Assembly (NCBI RefSeq): GCF_021390245.1
Contig: NZ_JAJUXH010000024.1
Span: forward strand, 62,001-126,000
Reading direction: 5' to 3'
Source of the DNA: Dyadobacter sp. CY323
Lineage (GTDB): Bacteria; Bacteroidota; Bacteroidia; Cytophagales; Spirosomataceae
Length of the DNA: 64,000 nucleotides
Positions 44,368 to 52,937 of this stretch are shown here, piece by piece (position 1 is the stretch's first letter; every line of letters begins with the position of its first letter). The position numbers and the translations under genes are program-made. Below the pieces are notes generated by a model. That model was given only the letters and a program-made list of their open reading frames with translations, was not told the origin of the DNA and ran no database searches.

Positions 44368-45825
44368 ATGAAAAAAATATTCTTCTTACTTGTTGTGATA
44401 AACTGCCTGGGTTGCAGCAACTTTTTAGATGAGAATCCCAAAGGTGCAATCGTGGGTACCAATGCAATCAGCGACGTTCAGGGGCTCGAAGCTGCTCTTA
44501 CGGGAACCTATAAAGGTTTGCTGCGCACGTGGACACGCGGATTTTTAAATTCATCTATCCAGAGTTTCGCAATGGGCGGCGACGATCTTTCGACCATTAC
44601 GGGAGGGAACATGCCGAAAGTATGGTCGAGACAACTGGACCAATTTGACGTTACCTCCGGAAATACCCACACTGCATTTATCTGGGACGGCTGTTACAAA
44701 ACCATCCAGGGCGCGAATAACATCATTAATAACTATCAGGTCGTTTCTGGTGATCAGGCAATGATCAGCCAGATCCTGGGCGAGGCATATTTCCTTCGTG
44801 GCCTGTCGTACTACTGGCTCGTGCGCGGTTTCGGAGGCATTCCGCTCATCACAACTTCGGATTTCAGCGACGATTTGTTGAACGTAAAAAGAACAGAACC
44901 GGCACAGATTTACCAGCTCATAGAAGAAGACCTTAAAAAAGCGGAGGAGCTGGTTGCGAACAAAAAGAGAGACCCGGGCCGGCCGAATAAAGGTTCTGTA
45001 AAAGCCTTGCTCGCAGACGTTTATCTCACGCAGGGCGGGTGGCCTATAAAAAATCAGGGTAAGTATGCCCTCGCCGCTGCCAAAGCGAAAGAAGTCATTG
45101 ATAATAAGACGACTTACGGTTTCGAACTGGTGGACCTGAGCGTTCTCTGGGGCGGAAATTCAGCGGCGATCGGTACCAGCGAAGAAGTAATGGCGTTTCA
45201 TGCGTCCACGAGTTTCGGAGGATCGGTAAATGGTTTTTACGGACATCCGGGCACGCCGGGGGAAGAGGGAGGCTGGGAGGATTTTTGTACTGAGATCCAT
45301 TTTTTCAACAAATTCCCGGAAGGAAAACGGAAGGATATCACTTTCCGCACCCAGTTTGTACGAAGCAGCGGAGCGATTGTACCTTGGCAAAACAGCGCCG
45401 AGAAAAAACCCTACTTCGCGAAATTCAGGCTGGCTGTAAATAACACCTGGCAATCGTCACTTCCCGTACATATGATCCGTTATGCCCATGTGCTACTGAT
45501 TTATGCGGAAGCGTCGGCGCGCGCCGGTTCGGCAAATGCAGAAGCCTATGCGGCGTTAAATGCAGTGAGAACGCGGGCTGGGCTGAAATCACTGGCAGGA
45601 TTGTCGAATGACGCATTTATCCAGGCTGTGGTTGACGAACGGGCCTGGGAGTTTGCGGGTGAATACTCACGCTGGTTTGACCTGCTGCGACTTGAAATGG
45701 TCGAAAGCGCCAACGCAGCCAAGGACCCGAATGACCTCAAACCGGTAGGCGCCATATCCAAGACGGATTACACGTTCCCAGTTCCGCTAAAAGACGCTAA
45801 CCTGAACCCAAACCTGGGTCAGTAG
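44368..45825 (+). CDS. SusD/RagB lipoprotein (second sigma locus)
   Basis: 485 residues with a lipoprotein signal (LLVVINCLGC). SusD motifs: LGEAYFLRGLSYYWLVRGFGG, VLLIYAEASARAGSANAEAY, VVDERAWEFAGEYSRWFDLLRLE. Ends NLNPNLGQ. Last gene of the unit; the opposing pseudokinase gene ends 78 bases away, and no strong hairpin is seen between them. Confidence 0.94.
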   Translation: MKKIFFLLVVINCLGCSNFLDENPKGAIVGTNAISDVQGLEAALTGTYKGLLRTWTRGFLNSSIQSFAMGGDDLSTITGGNMPKVWSRQLDQFDVTSGNTHTAFIWDGCYKTIQGANNIINNYQVVSGDQAMISQILGEAYFLRGLSYYWLVRGFGGIPLITTSDFSDDLLNVKRTEPAQIYQLIEEDLKKAEELVANKKRDPGRPNKGSVKALLADVYLTQGGWPIKNQGKYALAAAKAKEVIDNKTTYGFELVDLSVLWGGNSAAIGTSEEVMAFHASTSFGGSVNGFYGHPGTPGEEGGWEDFCTEIHFFNKFPEGKRKDITFRTQFVRSSGAIVPWQNSAEKKPYFAKFRLAVNNTWQSSLPVHMIRYAHVLLIYAEASARAGSANAEAYAALNAVRTRAGLKSLAGLSNDAFIQAVVDERAWEFAGEYSRWFDLLRLEMVESANAAKDPNDLKPVGAISKTDYTFPVPLKDANLNPNLGQ

Positions 45826-45902
45826 CACTGGCAATCCGGTTCCCTGAGTCGTTAATGCGGCCAGGATCTGTCCCGGAAATAGTTTGAGGAGATGAGTGAC
45901 AT

Positions 45903-48854
45903 TTAGTCTTTAATGGGGATTTTGATCAATTCTGTAGTTTGTCCTGAGAAAGAATAACTCCCGTTCAGTTTAAGCAGCCCGGCCATCAACTCGCTTTCCC
46001 GAAAAGGGATATTGGAATTTTCCAATGTTATGAGCAGATGGTCGGGCTCCATATTGAATGTGATTTCCACGGATTCGTTAGGGACAGTATCCGTGATTTC
46101 AAAAAACAGCTGTTTGCTGAAATTGAGGATTTCATGCCTTTTTTCACCCGAAACCAAACATCCCGGCGTCCCGGGGTTGGTTTGAAACGAGAAAGTGATC
46201 CCTGCCGGCTTCAAATAGATCGATGCATTTTTTTGAAGGTAATTCCACAAGCTTTCCAAATTGTCCTGATTGGAATCTGTCAGCCATATAACCTCGCTGA
46301 TTTTTTCAGAAATGTTTTTTGAGATCGTCACGATCTTCTGAAGATGCCCGTCGGAAACTTCATTGTTGCTCTGTGACAATGCAACTTGTCCGAGCAACTT
46401 AAGACCAAAAAGCTCAGAGCCCAAACTATCATTTATGTCCCTGGCAATACGGCTGCGCTCTTTTTCAAGGTAAATATCCCTGTCCGATTTCACTCTTTGA
46501 GCTGCAAGCCGGGAATCCAGGTATCGTTTGATCGACAGATAGCAAATCACGACCAGCAATGTCAGTGCCAGCGTAATAAACCACCAGGTTTGCCAAAAAG
46601 GAGGCAGTACAACCACTCTCAACTTTCGTACCGGGGACACCCAGTTTCCGCCAAGATCCGAAGATTGCAGCTGAAATTCATACTCACCGGGCGGTAACCG
46701 CGCATAACGGACCTGATCAGCAAACCCGGCGTAAATCGTATCCTTGTCATACCCTTTCAAGAAATAGCGGAAGCGGTTGAGGCCGGCGCTGCGGTAATCC
46801 GTCGCGGTGAATTTCAGGGTGATGGTGTTGGAAGAATAAGGCAGCCGCAGCAGCTCTCTTTCGCCGATGTAAACAGAATCGTCCGATGCCTGCTGGTCAT
46901 ACGCGAGCGAAGTCAGGTGAACGCCGACAATGTCGTTCTGTAACGTCAGGAGCCGGGGTTTGATCAGATCCATGCCTGCGGTGCTGCCAAAGTATAGATT
47001 GCCATTCCTGGCAGCCAGCGCACTTCTTGAATTGTATTCGCGGGCCGGTATTTCCTTCACAAATTCAAAATGCTCCGTTACCGGGTCGAAGCGGGTAATG
47101 CCTCTGTTCGTACTCAGCCAGTAATGTCCGGACGAATCCGGCAGCATGCAATAGATGTATTCGTGGTGAAGACCATCCGACAGACGATAGTTTTTCTGGA
47201 TCCGGTTTTCCCCGATGTGCCATTTGACCAGTCCGGTATCGGTACAAGCCCAAAGAAAGGGACTGTTAGGTTGTCGATAAAACTGCAAAACGTGGAAACC
47301 GTCCAGTATAGTCGCATTAAGTATGGGCTTATTATCCTCCATCCTGAAAACCTTCACCCCACGGTAACGGTCGGATATGTATGCCAGACCGCTCGTACTA
47401 TCCCAATAAGCCCCATAACCCATTACCAGCGAGCGGAATGAACGGCTGGTTACCCTCTGATGCGCGGCGTCGAATACCATAAGCCCTTTATCACATGGCA
47501 AGAGTAAGGTGTTTTTCCCGATGGGAAGAATGCTTGTAATTTCAGTTTTAATGGGTAAAACAATGTTTTTAAACCGGTTACGGTCAGGCAGAAACAACGC
47601 GAAGCCACCTACGGCGGATATCCAGACCCTGTTTTCGGGATCTCTCAGGATAAAACGGATGGTATTTCCGGGCAGTCCGTCCTGAGTCGAGTAATGCCTC
47701 ATCTTCCCGGTTTTAGGCTCCAAAAGATTTAGCCCGCCCAGCTCTGTTCCCAGCCAGATCGTGGAATCCGCATTTTCTTCAATTCCTCTGATCGAATAAT
47801 CGCTCGTACTGAATGTCGGGTTTTTTCCATACGTGTAAAAATTGAAAGCAGACGAAACCGCGGTGATGATATCCAGCCCCTGCGGATCCGTGTTAACAAA
47901 TACGTCATTGTTTTCATCGATATAAAGGCTCCCGATCTCATTGAACGTGAGGCTGTTTTTAACATCGTCTTCGTGTCTGAGATGTTGGGCCCATTTTTCC
48001 TTTTTAATGTCAAAGATGAAAATACCGCTGCCCTCGGTTGCGAGCCAGAGCATTGCGTTGTTATCCACTTCCATTCCCGTTGGGGTATGTCTTAAAAAAC
48101 GGAGGTCGAAAACACTTTGCTTGTTTTGCAGATAGTCAAACCGGAACAAAGCTTCCTTCGAGGCCAGCCAGATGATGCCGGATTTATCTACTTTGATACA
48201 GTTGAATGTTTGTGGGATGCCGAATGTATTTTGCGACTGGTCGGAATAATAGTAAGAGACTTTTTTTGTCAAAAACGAATACCGTTTAAGCCCTTTTTCT
48301 ACATCGATCAGCCACAAATCCCCGTCGGGCGTTTCGGCCAGAAAGTTGTTGTATTGAGACTTGTTGTAGGAAAGATCCTTTGTAATTAACGATACCTGAC
48401 CATTTTTCAGTCCGTAAAGGCCGGTTTCAGCCAATAAATAAATGTTCTTACGGGAGTCGGCGAAAGTGTGAACGGAAACGTTTCCAAGTGAATGTTTCAG
48501 CGCTGGCCTCACAAACCGGTCGTATTTTCGAAGATATTGGTAAAACCCTTTGTGCGACCCCACCCACAAGTCCGACGCGCTGTCCTCGGCGATGCCCAGC
48601 ACGTTGGTAGAATGTCCAGTCAGGCCGGAAAGGTAAATTTCGATGTTCTTTCCGTCAAAGCGATTGATTCCGTCCTCGGTCCCCAGCCACATAAATCCCC
48701 GGGAATCCTTGTGCATGTTGTAGATCGATCCCTGAGACAATCCGTGCTCCACCCCCAAATGCCGGAACCTGTATGTACCTTGCCCGGAGGCTAACATTGC
48801 ACAAGCCACTAAACATATTGTGAACAAAAGATCCCTGGACCACTTCCTCTTCAT
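45903..48854 (-). CDS. Propeller-sensor histidine-kinase homologue lacking its phosphoacceptor
   Basis: 983 residues. Signal or anchor at 1-24, fourteen-or-so reg_prop propeller repeats to about 640 (GLSQGSIYNMHKDSRGFMWLGTEDG type), Y_Y_Y domain at about 690-755, membrane helix at about 763-785 (WFITLALTLLVVICYLSI), then a LytS/NarX-like dimerisation helix. The H-box reads RSRIARDINDSLGSELFG: Asn808 (codon AAT at 46433-46431) replaces the phosphorylated His. The ATP-binding part (HEILNFSKQLFFEITDTVP, ITLENSNIPF) lacks recognisable N-box and DxGxG motifs. It therefore cannot act as a normal kinase and probably signals by binding a partner. A response regulator gene diverges from it. Confidence 0.88.
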   Translation of the reverse strand: MKRKWSRDLLFTICLVACAMLASGQGTYRFRHLGVEHGLSQGSIYNMHKDSRGFMWLGTEDGINRFDGKNIEIYLSGLTGHSTNVLGIAEDSASDLWVGSHKGFYQYLRKYDRFVRPALKHSLGNVSVHTFADSRKNIYLLAETGLYGLKNGQVSLITKDLSYNKSQYNNFLAETPDGDLWLIDVEKGLKRYSFLTKKVSYYYSDQSQNTFGIPQTFNCIKVDKSGIIWLASKEALFRFDYLQNKQSVFDLRFLRHTPTGMEVDNNAMLWLATEGSGIFIFDIKKEKWAQHLRHEDDVKNSLTFNEIGSLYIDENNDVFVNTDPQGLDIITAVSSAFNFYTYGKNPTFSTSDYSIRGIEENADSTIWLGTELGGLNLLEPKTGKMRHYSTQDGLPGNTIRFILRDPENRVWISAVGGFALFLPDRNRFKNIVLPIKTEITSILPIGKNTLLLPCDKGLMVFDAAHQRVTSRSFRSLVMGYGAYWDSTSGLAYISDRYRGVKVFRMEDNKPILNATILDGFHVLQFYRQPNSPFLWACTDTGLVKWHIGENRIQKNYRLSDGLHHEYIYCMLPDSSGHYWLSTNRGITRFDPVTEHFEFVKEIPAREYNSRSALAARNGNLYFGSTAGMDLIKPRLLTLQNDIVGVHLTSLAYDQQASDDSVYIGERELLRLPYSSNTITLKFTATDYRSAGLNRFRYFLKGYDKDTIYAGFADQVRYARLPPGEYEFQLQSSDLGGNWVSPVRKLRVVVLPPFWQTWWFITLALTLLVVICYLSIKRYLDSRLAAQRVKSDRDIYLEKERSRIARDINDSLGSELFGLKLLGQVALSQSNNEVSDGHLQKIVTISKNISEKISEVIWLTDSNQDNLESLWNYLQKNASIYLKPAGITFSFQTNPGTPGCLVSGEKRHEILNFSKQLFFEITDTVPNESVEITFNMEPDHLLITLENSNIPFRESELMAGLLKLNGSYSFSGQTTELIKIPIKD

Positions 48855-48940
48855 ATATCGCTGGAAGAATGGCGCTTATGTAGCCGCATCCTTTTTATAA
48901 ATATCATTTTTAAAAGCAACCCTTCCAAATCAATACATCA

Positions 48941-48980
48941 AAATCATGGTTTTCGAAGACTTATCTCATGGTTTCCATGA
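48941..48980. promoter_or_regulatory. Palindromic operator in the divergent sensor/regulator region
   Basis: TCATGG-TTT-CCATGA (48966-48980) is a perfect inverted repeat, with the half-site AAATCATGG 17 bases upstream (48941-48949). The same palindrome, longer, occurs at 51650-51670. It sits between divergent starts at 48854 and 49069 and could serve the NarL-type regulator encoded at 49069. Confidence 0.65.
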
Positions 48981-49012
48981 TATGGCGGTACCTCCGGATT
49001 CCTGAATTTTGA

Positions 49013-49028
49013 AATGGTAAAAACCATT
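49013..49028. promoter_or_regulatory. Second small inverted repeat before the response regulator
   Basis: AATGGT / ACCATT with a 4-base loop (49013-49018, 49023-49028), 41 bases ahead of the regulator ATG. Contains the same TGG/CCA half-words as the palindromes and might be a lower-affinity site. Confidence 0.4.
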
Positions 49029-49068
49029 GCTATTTTACAATTAACAAAACTCAGCAACGAGCCTCCAT

Positions 49069-49716
49069 ATGTCGCAGCCTATCCGCCTGTTACTGGTTGA
49101 TGACCATAAGATTGTGCTGGAGAGCCTTTCATTGCTTTTGTCGACGGATTCAAGTTTTCAGGTTGTGGGGATGGTAAGTTCCGGCAAGCTGGCTTTGCAG
49201 TTCTTAAAGGAAAATGAAGTTGACATTCTGGTCACCGACCTGAAAATGCCGGGCATGACAGGTATCGAATTATGCCTCAAAGTCAGGCAAGAATTTCCTT
49301 CATTAAAAATCCTCATTCTGACCATGATCGACGACCCCGTTCAGATCAGGGAAGCCATTGCCGCCGGAACGACGGGCTATATATTAAAGAATGCAGACAA
49401 GGCGGAATTGTGCTTCGCCATTTCGGCGCTGGCAACGGGGAAGAAGTTTTTTAGCGAACATGTCGTTTTTGGTCTGGCCGATATGCTCAAACAAGACCGC
49501 GGATCTGAGATTCCGGATGAAATTTCCAGATTAACGACCCGGGAACTCGAAGTCCTGCATTTAATAGCAAAGGAATATTCAACCAGTGAAATCGCGACAA
49601 AGTTGTTTATCAGCATTCCAACAGCAGAATCCCACCGCAGGAACCTGATCCAGAAACTAGGTGTAAAAGGTACCGTCGGGCTGGTGTTATATGCGGTGAA
49701 GCATCACATTGTTTGA
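49069..49716 (+). CDS. NarL/FixJ-family response regulator
   Basis: Two-domain DNA-binding regulator of 215 residues. The receiver has acidic Asp11/Asp12, phosphoacceptor Asp57 (ILVTDLKMPGMTG) and Lys107 (GYILKNAD). The LuxR-type HTH at about 148-210 includes LTTRELEVLHLIAKEYSTSEIATKLFISIPTAESHRRNLIQKL. It diverges from the pseudokinase and converges with an intact TPR kinase whose stop is 13 bases away. The shared palindromes at 48966 and 51650 would be natural targets, giving autoregulation and control of the EthD-to-surface cluster. Confidence 0.95.
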   Translation: MSQPIRLLLVDDHKIVLESLSLLLSTDSSFQVVGMVSSGKLALQFLKENEVDILVTDLKMPGMTGIELCLKVRQEFPSLKILILTMIDDPVQIREAIAAGTTGYILKNADKAELCFAISALATGKKFFSEHVVFGLADMLKQDRGSEIPDEISRLTTRELEVLHLIAKEYSTSEIATKLFISIPTAESHRRNLIQKLGVKGTVGLVLYAVKHHIV

Positions 49717-49729
49717 GACTCACCTGTTT

Positions 49730-51544
49730 TCAAGTTCGGGACCGCGCCGGAATAATGGCCTCGAACTTTGTCCCCGCATCTTTGCCGGATGAAATTTCGC
49801 AGGTACCATTTAGGCTGAAAATGCGGTTTTCGATGTTCTGTATCCCGCTGCCATGTTCATTTTGTTTATCAAAACCCCTTCCATTGTCCCAAACCCGCAC
49901 GGCCAGCTTCTCGTGATTCTGCTCCAATTCAATCGCCGCTAATGAAGCTTGGGAATGTTTCAGAATGTTGTTGCTCAATTCCAGGATCACATTGTAAAGC
50001 TCGAAAGTCTGCCGGGGCTCCAATCGTAAAGGCTGCGCCAGGTTCTGATAGGAAAAATGCGTCTTTTTTGATTGGTTCAACTTAGAAACCAGCCGTTTCA
50101 ACGCCACTTCCAATCCTTCTTTCTCCAATTCCTCGGGCAGCAGATTGTGGGACAAAGAGCGGACATTTTCGTGCGCGGTCGATACCATGTCGAGAACAGT
50201 ATCATAAATATCCTGTTCAGTCGGTTCCAGTTTGGAACGGTTGAGGCCGATCAGGTTCCAGCGTATTGCGGACAACGAACTTCCCAAATTATCATGCAGC
50301 TCGGCCGCCACACGCTTGCGTTCGGTAGTCTGCCCTTTCAGCAGTGCCTGGGATATTTCGCGGTTTTTGCTGGTTAGCTTGCGGTTGTTCCAGGTCACGT
50401 AAATGACCGAGACAAAAAGCAGGGCGACGGCGATCAGCATATAGTTTCTTACCTGTCCCTCTTCCAGCAGTTTTGCCTGCAGTTCGGCCTGCTGTTTTTC
50501 AGCAATTTTTTTTTCATTATGCAAATCGACCTGCTTTTTGGCATCCACAATCGAGAGGCTGTCCAGAATGGCAATGGACCGGTCTTTGAAGAAATAAGCC
50601 GAGTCATATATTCCCAATGCTTTATAAGACCTGAAAAGGATATTCCCCAAGATCGCCTCCTTCCTGGTCCAGCCTATTCTTTTGCTTAAAATGTATCCTT
50701 CCTGTGCGGTTTGGATTGACAACCGGTAATCCTTTTTTTGTTCAAGCCAAATGGCCATGTGGCCTGTTATGTTGAGAAAAGTACCGTTGTCGGCCAGTTC
50801 TGTCGCAATTTTCCGGGTTTCAAGAAGCAATTGCAGCGCCTCTTTTTTATGATTTCCTGATTCATATAAAAGATACCCCAGGACTTCACCTCTCCACATC
50901 ATCAGTGGCCGGTTCTTTATCTTTTGCCAATGTGCCAGATTGCGCCTGCACGCGTCGATCGCTTTCTGATATGTGGCTGCGCGGACAGGGATCAGTGCCG
51001 TATCACTCTGGAAGTTTTCGGGAAAAACAAAGTTTTCACCCGTTTGAGCTTCCATTGCCAGGATCAGCACTTTCAGCTGGTTTTCCGTAAACATGGTGTC
51101 CCCGCGATACCTCGATGCAAAGTCGACATACAAGGCATTTGCGGCAATGTGAATCCCTTCCCGGTCGCGGCACTTCACAAATAGCCGGATACTCTGGCTC
51201 AAATAATCCGAACCGATCCAATTGCCTTTCACTCCCCAATTCCAGATCTGGTACATATCTCCTTTATGGAACAAACAATACGCTTTCTGACGGTCACTGA
51301 TCGCGAGCGGGAGAGATTGGTCTATATAGAAAAGCGCAGAATCCGGCTTGTAAGGCTGCCAGTCCTCAGTCCATTTATACGCTTTGGAAAGGGCCAGGTA
51401 TTTTTCGCATAAAAGCGAATCCCGAACCAGCGATTTTTTCTGGATTTTCAGATTGGTAATGTCCCATTTCAGGCTGTCGACCAAAGTCTGTCCACTGGCA
51501 CATGGCGCGATAAGTATTAATAGTATGATGATAATCCTTATCAA
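49730..51544 (-). CDS. TPR-containing sensor histidine kinase
   Basis: 604 residues beginning at TTG 51544 (MIRIIIILL); no nearby ATG lies in the frame and a stop precedes it. Signal peptide to CASGQ, helical TPR-like sensor at about 45-340, a coiled-coil stretch, membrane helix at about 368-386, HisKA_3 helix with His417 (RKRVAAELHDNLGSSLSAIRW), and an intact ATPase domain (ELSNNILKHSQ, VWDNGRGFD, HGSGIQNIENRI). This is the only functional kinase beside the response regulator and probably phosphorylates it. Convergent with the regulator. Confidence 0.93.
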   Translation of the reverse strand: MIRIIIILLILIAPCASGQTLVDSLKWDITNLKIQKKSLVRDSLLCEKYLALSKAYKWTEDWQPYKPDSALFYIDQSLPLAISDRQKAYCLFHKGDMYQIWNWGVKGNWIGSDYLSQSIRLFVKCRDREGIHIAANALYVDFASRYRGDTMFTENQLKVLILAMEAQTGENFVFPENFQSDTALIPVRAATYQKAIDACRRNLAHWQKIKNRPLMMWRGEVLGYLLYESGNHKKEALQLLLETRKIATELADNGTFLNITGHMAIWLEQKKDYRLSIQTAQEGYILSKRIGWTRKEAILGNILFRSYKALGIYDSAYFFKDRSIAILDSLSIVDAKKQVDLHNEKKIAEKQQAELQAKLLEEGQVRNYMLIAVALLFVSVIYVTWNNRKLTSKNREISQALLKGQTTERKRVAAELHDNLGSSLSAIRWNLIGLNRSKLEPTEQDIYDTVLDMVSTAHENVRSLSHNLLPEELEKEGLEVALKRLVSKLNQSKKTHFSYQNLAQPLRLEPRQTFELYNVILELSNNILKHSQASLAAIELEQNHEKLAVRVWDNGRGFDKQNEHGSGIQNIENRIFSLNGTCEISSGKDAGTKFEAIIPARSRT

Positions 51545-51649
51545 AATAGGGGAGAGTTAAGTGCTTGATTATAAAGATGTAAAAAATAATTTAATGCTTC
51601 AAGAATCTTTGAAACATGGCGGTTTGAAATTCATTTGAACCATGATGGT

Positions 51650-51670
51650 AAATCATGGTTTCCATGATTT
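51650..51670. promoter_or_regulatory. Long perfect palindrome ahead of the EthD gene
   Basis: Perfect 9-base arms AAATCATGG and CCATGATTT around TTT (51650-51658, 51662-51670), the extended form of the palindrome at 48966-48980. A further CCATGAT half-site lies at 51640-51646. It is 74 bases ahead of the EthD ATG and 106 bases ahead of the divergent kinase start. TA-AAC-TTTG at 51690-51698 (one base longer than consensus) would be the adjoining promoter. Confidence 0.68.
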
Positions 51671-51743
51671 CTTTCGGATGGGCGTCTGGTAAACTTTGTA
51701 TCGAGCCAAAAAACGGCACCCCGATCTTTAAACCGCAAATCAC

Positions 51744-52055
51744 ATGATCTGTTTGACCATCCTTTACCCCGAAACCGGCGAAGCGAAATTCGGCCTGGAC
51801 TACTACCTGAATGTGCACATTCCCCTGGTACGGGAAAAACTCCAGCCCGAAGGCCTTATCAGCATTGACCTTGAACAGGGACTTGCGGGAGGCTTACCTG
51901 GTACACCGCCGATTTACGCGGCCATCGGCAAACTCAACTTTGAAACGCCGGAAGCATTGCAGTCGGCCCTGGCGATCCACGGTCCCGAACTGATGGCCGA
52001 CATTCCCAATTTTACAAAGTCCCAACCGCTGATGCAGTTGTCCCGGATCATTTAA
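51744..52055 (+). CDS. EthD-like small protein
   Basis: 103-residue alpha/beta ferredoxin-like-fold protein: ICLTILYPETGEAKFGLDYYLNVHIPLVREKL at the start, with the conserved His in NVHIPLV, and ALAIHGPELMADIPNFTKSQPLMQ near the end. EthD-like proteins are small accessory or enzymatic dimers of unclear function. Thirty-three bases ahead of an SDR gene. The palindrome lies directly upstream, making this the first gene of the putative regulon. Confidence 0.82.
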   Translation: MICLTILYPETGEAKFGLDYYLNVHIPLVREKLQPEGLISIDLEQGLAGGLPGTPPIYAAIGKLNFETPEALQSALAIHGPELMADIPNFTKSQPLMQLSRII

Positions 52056-52088
52056 ACCTTCTCTCTCAACCATTTAAAAGCAGCAATC

Positions 52089-52937
52089 ATGGCAAAAGTG
52101 ATTTTCATTACCGGTACCAGTACCGGATTTGGCAAACTCATGGTGCGGACATTCTCTGAAGCCGGAGACATCGTGATCGCAACCATGCGCGACGTGCATG
52201 GCAAAAACGCAGCGATAGCAAAGGAATTGGGACTCTTGCCGGGAACGGAAGTTCTGGAACTTGATGTGACCAGCGACACGAATGTGAAAGCGACCGTCGA
52301 AAAAGTGCTGGGTACGCACGGCCGGATCGATGTGCTGATTAACAATGCGGGCATTTACGGGGTCGGGATACAAGAAGCGTTTTCCTTGTCGCAGGCCCAC
52401 CGGATCATGGACGTGAATTACTACGGCGTATTACGTTTATACCAGGCCGTTCTGCCGGCCATGCGCAAGGCGCAGGATGGATTGATCATCAATATCTCGA
52501 GCGGGTACGGGTTGGTTTCTTTTCCGTTTGTGGTTCCATATTGTGCGTCAAAATTTGCACTTGAAGCACTCACAGAAGGATCTCACGCCGAATTGCTCAC
52601 GCAGGGTGTTGAGAATGTGCTGATCGAGCCCGGTGCTTATCCTACCGAACTATTCAATAACTCCTCTTATTTTGACCGCCCGGATGTGGCGCTCGAATAT
52701 GGCCAGGGCGTCAGCGATTTTATGGTCGTAGCCGGCAAATCACTCGAAGATGCGATGGCCCGGACAAAAGCCGACCCGCAGGTAATCGCCGATGCCGCGC
52801 TGTCATTGGTGAATATGGAAAAAGGAAAACGTCCGCTGCGCACGCCGCTGGATATGGCCGCCGAAGGTGTAGATCGGGAATATGTGCAGGCAAAAGATGA
52901 GATCAAGCAAAAATGGCTGGCGAAATATGGCTTTTGA
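52089..52937 (+). CDS. Short-chain dehydrogenase/reductase
   Basis: 282-residue SDR with an intact catalytic set: TGTSTGFGKLMV (coenzyme loop), NNAGIYG, IINISSGYG with the Ser, and PYCASKFALEAL with the YxxxK pair. Cytoplasmic. The first Asp-less strand-2 motif and the substrate side do not reveal its substrate. Its stop overlaps the start of the following outer-membrane protein by 11 bases, an unexpected coupling between a metabolic enzyme and a surface system. Confidence 0.9.
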   Translation: MAKVIFITGTSTGFGKLMVRTFSEAGDIVIATMRDVHGKNAAIAKELGLLPGTEVLELDVTSDTNVKATVEKVLGTHGRIDVLINNAGIYGVGIQEAFSLSQAHRIMDVNYYGVLRLYQAVLPAMRKAQDGLIINISSGYGLVSFPFVVPYCASKFALEALTEGSHAELLTQGVENVLIEPGAYPTELFNNSSYFDRPDVALEYGQGVSDFMVVAGKSLEDAMARTKADPQVIADAALSLVNMEKGKRPLRTPLDMAAEGVDREYVQAKDEIKQKWLAKYGF

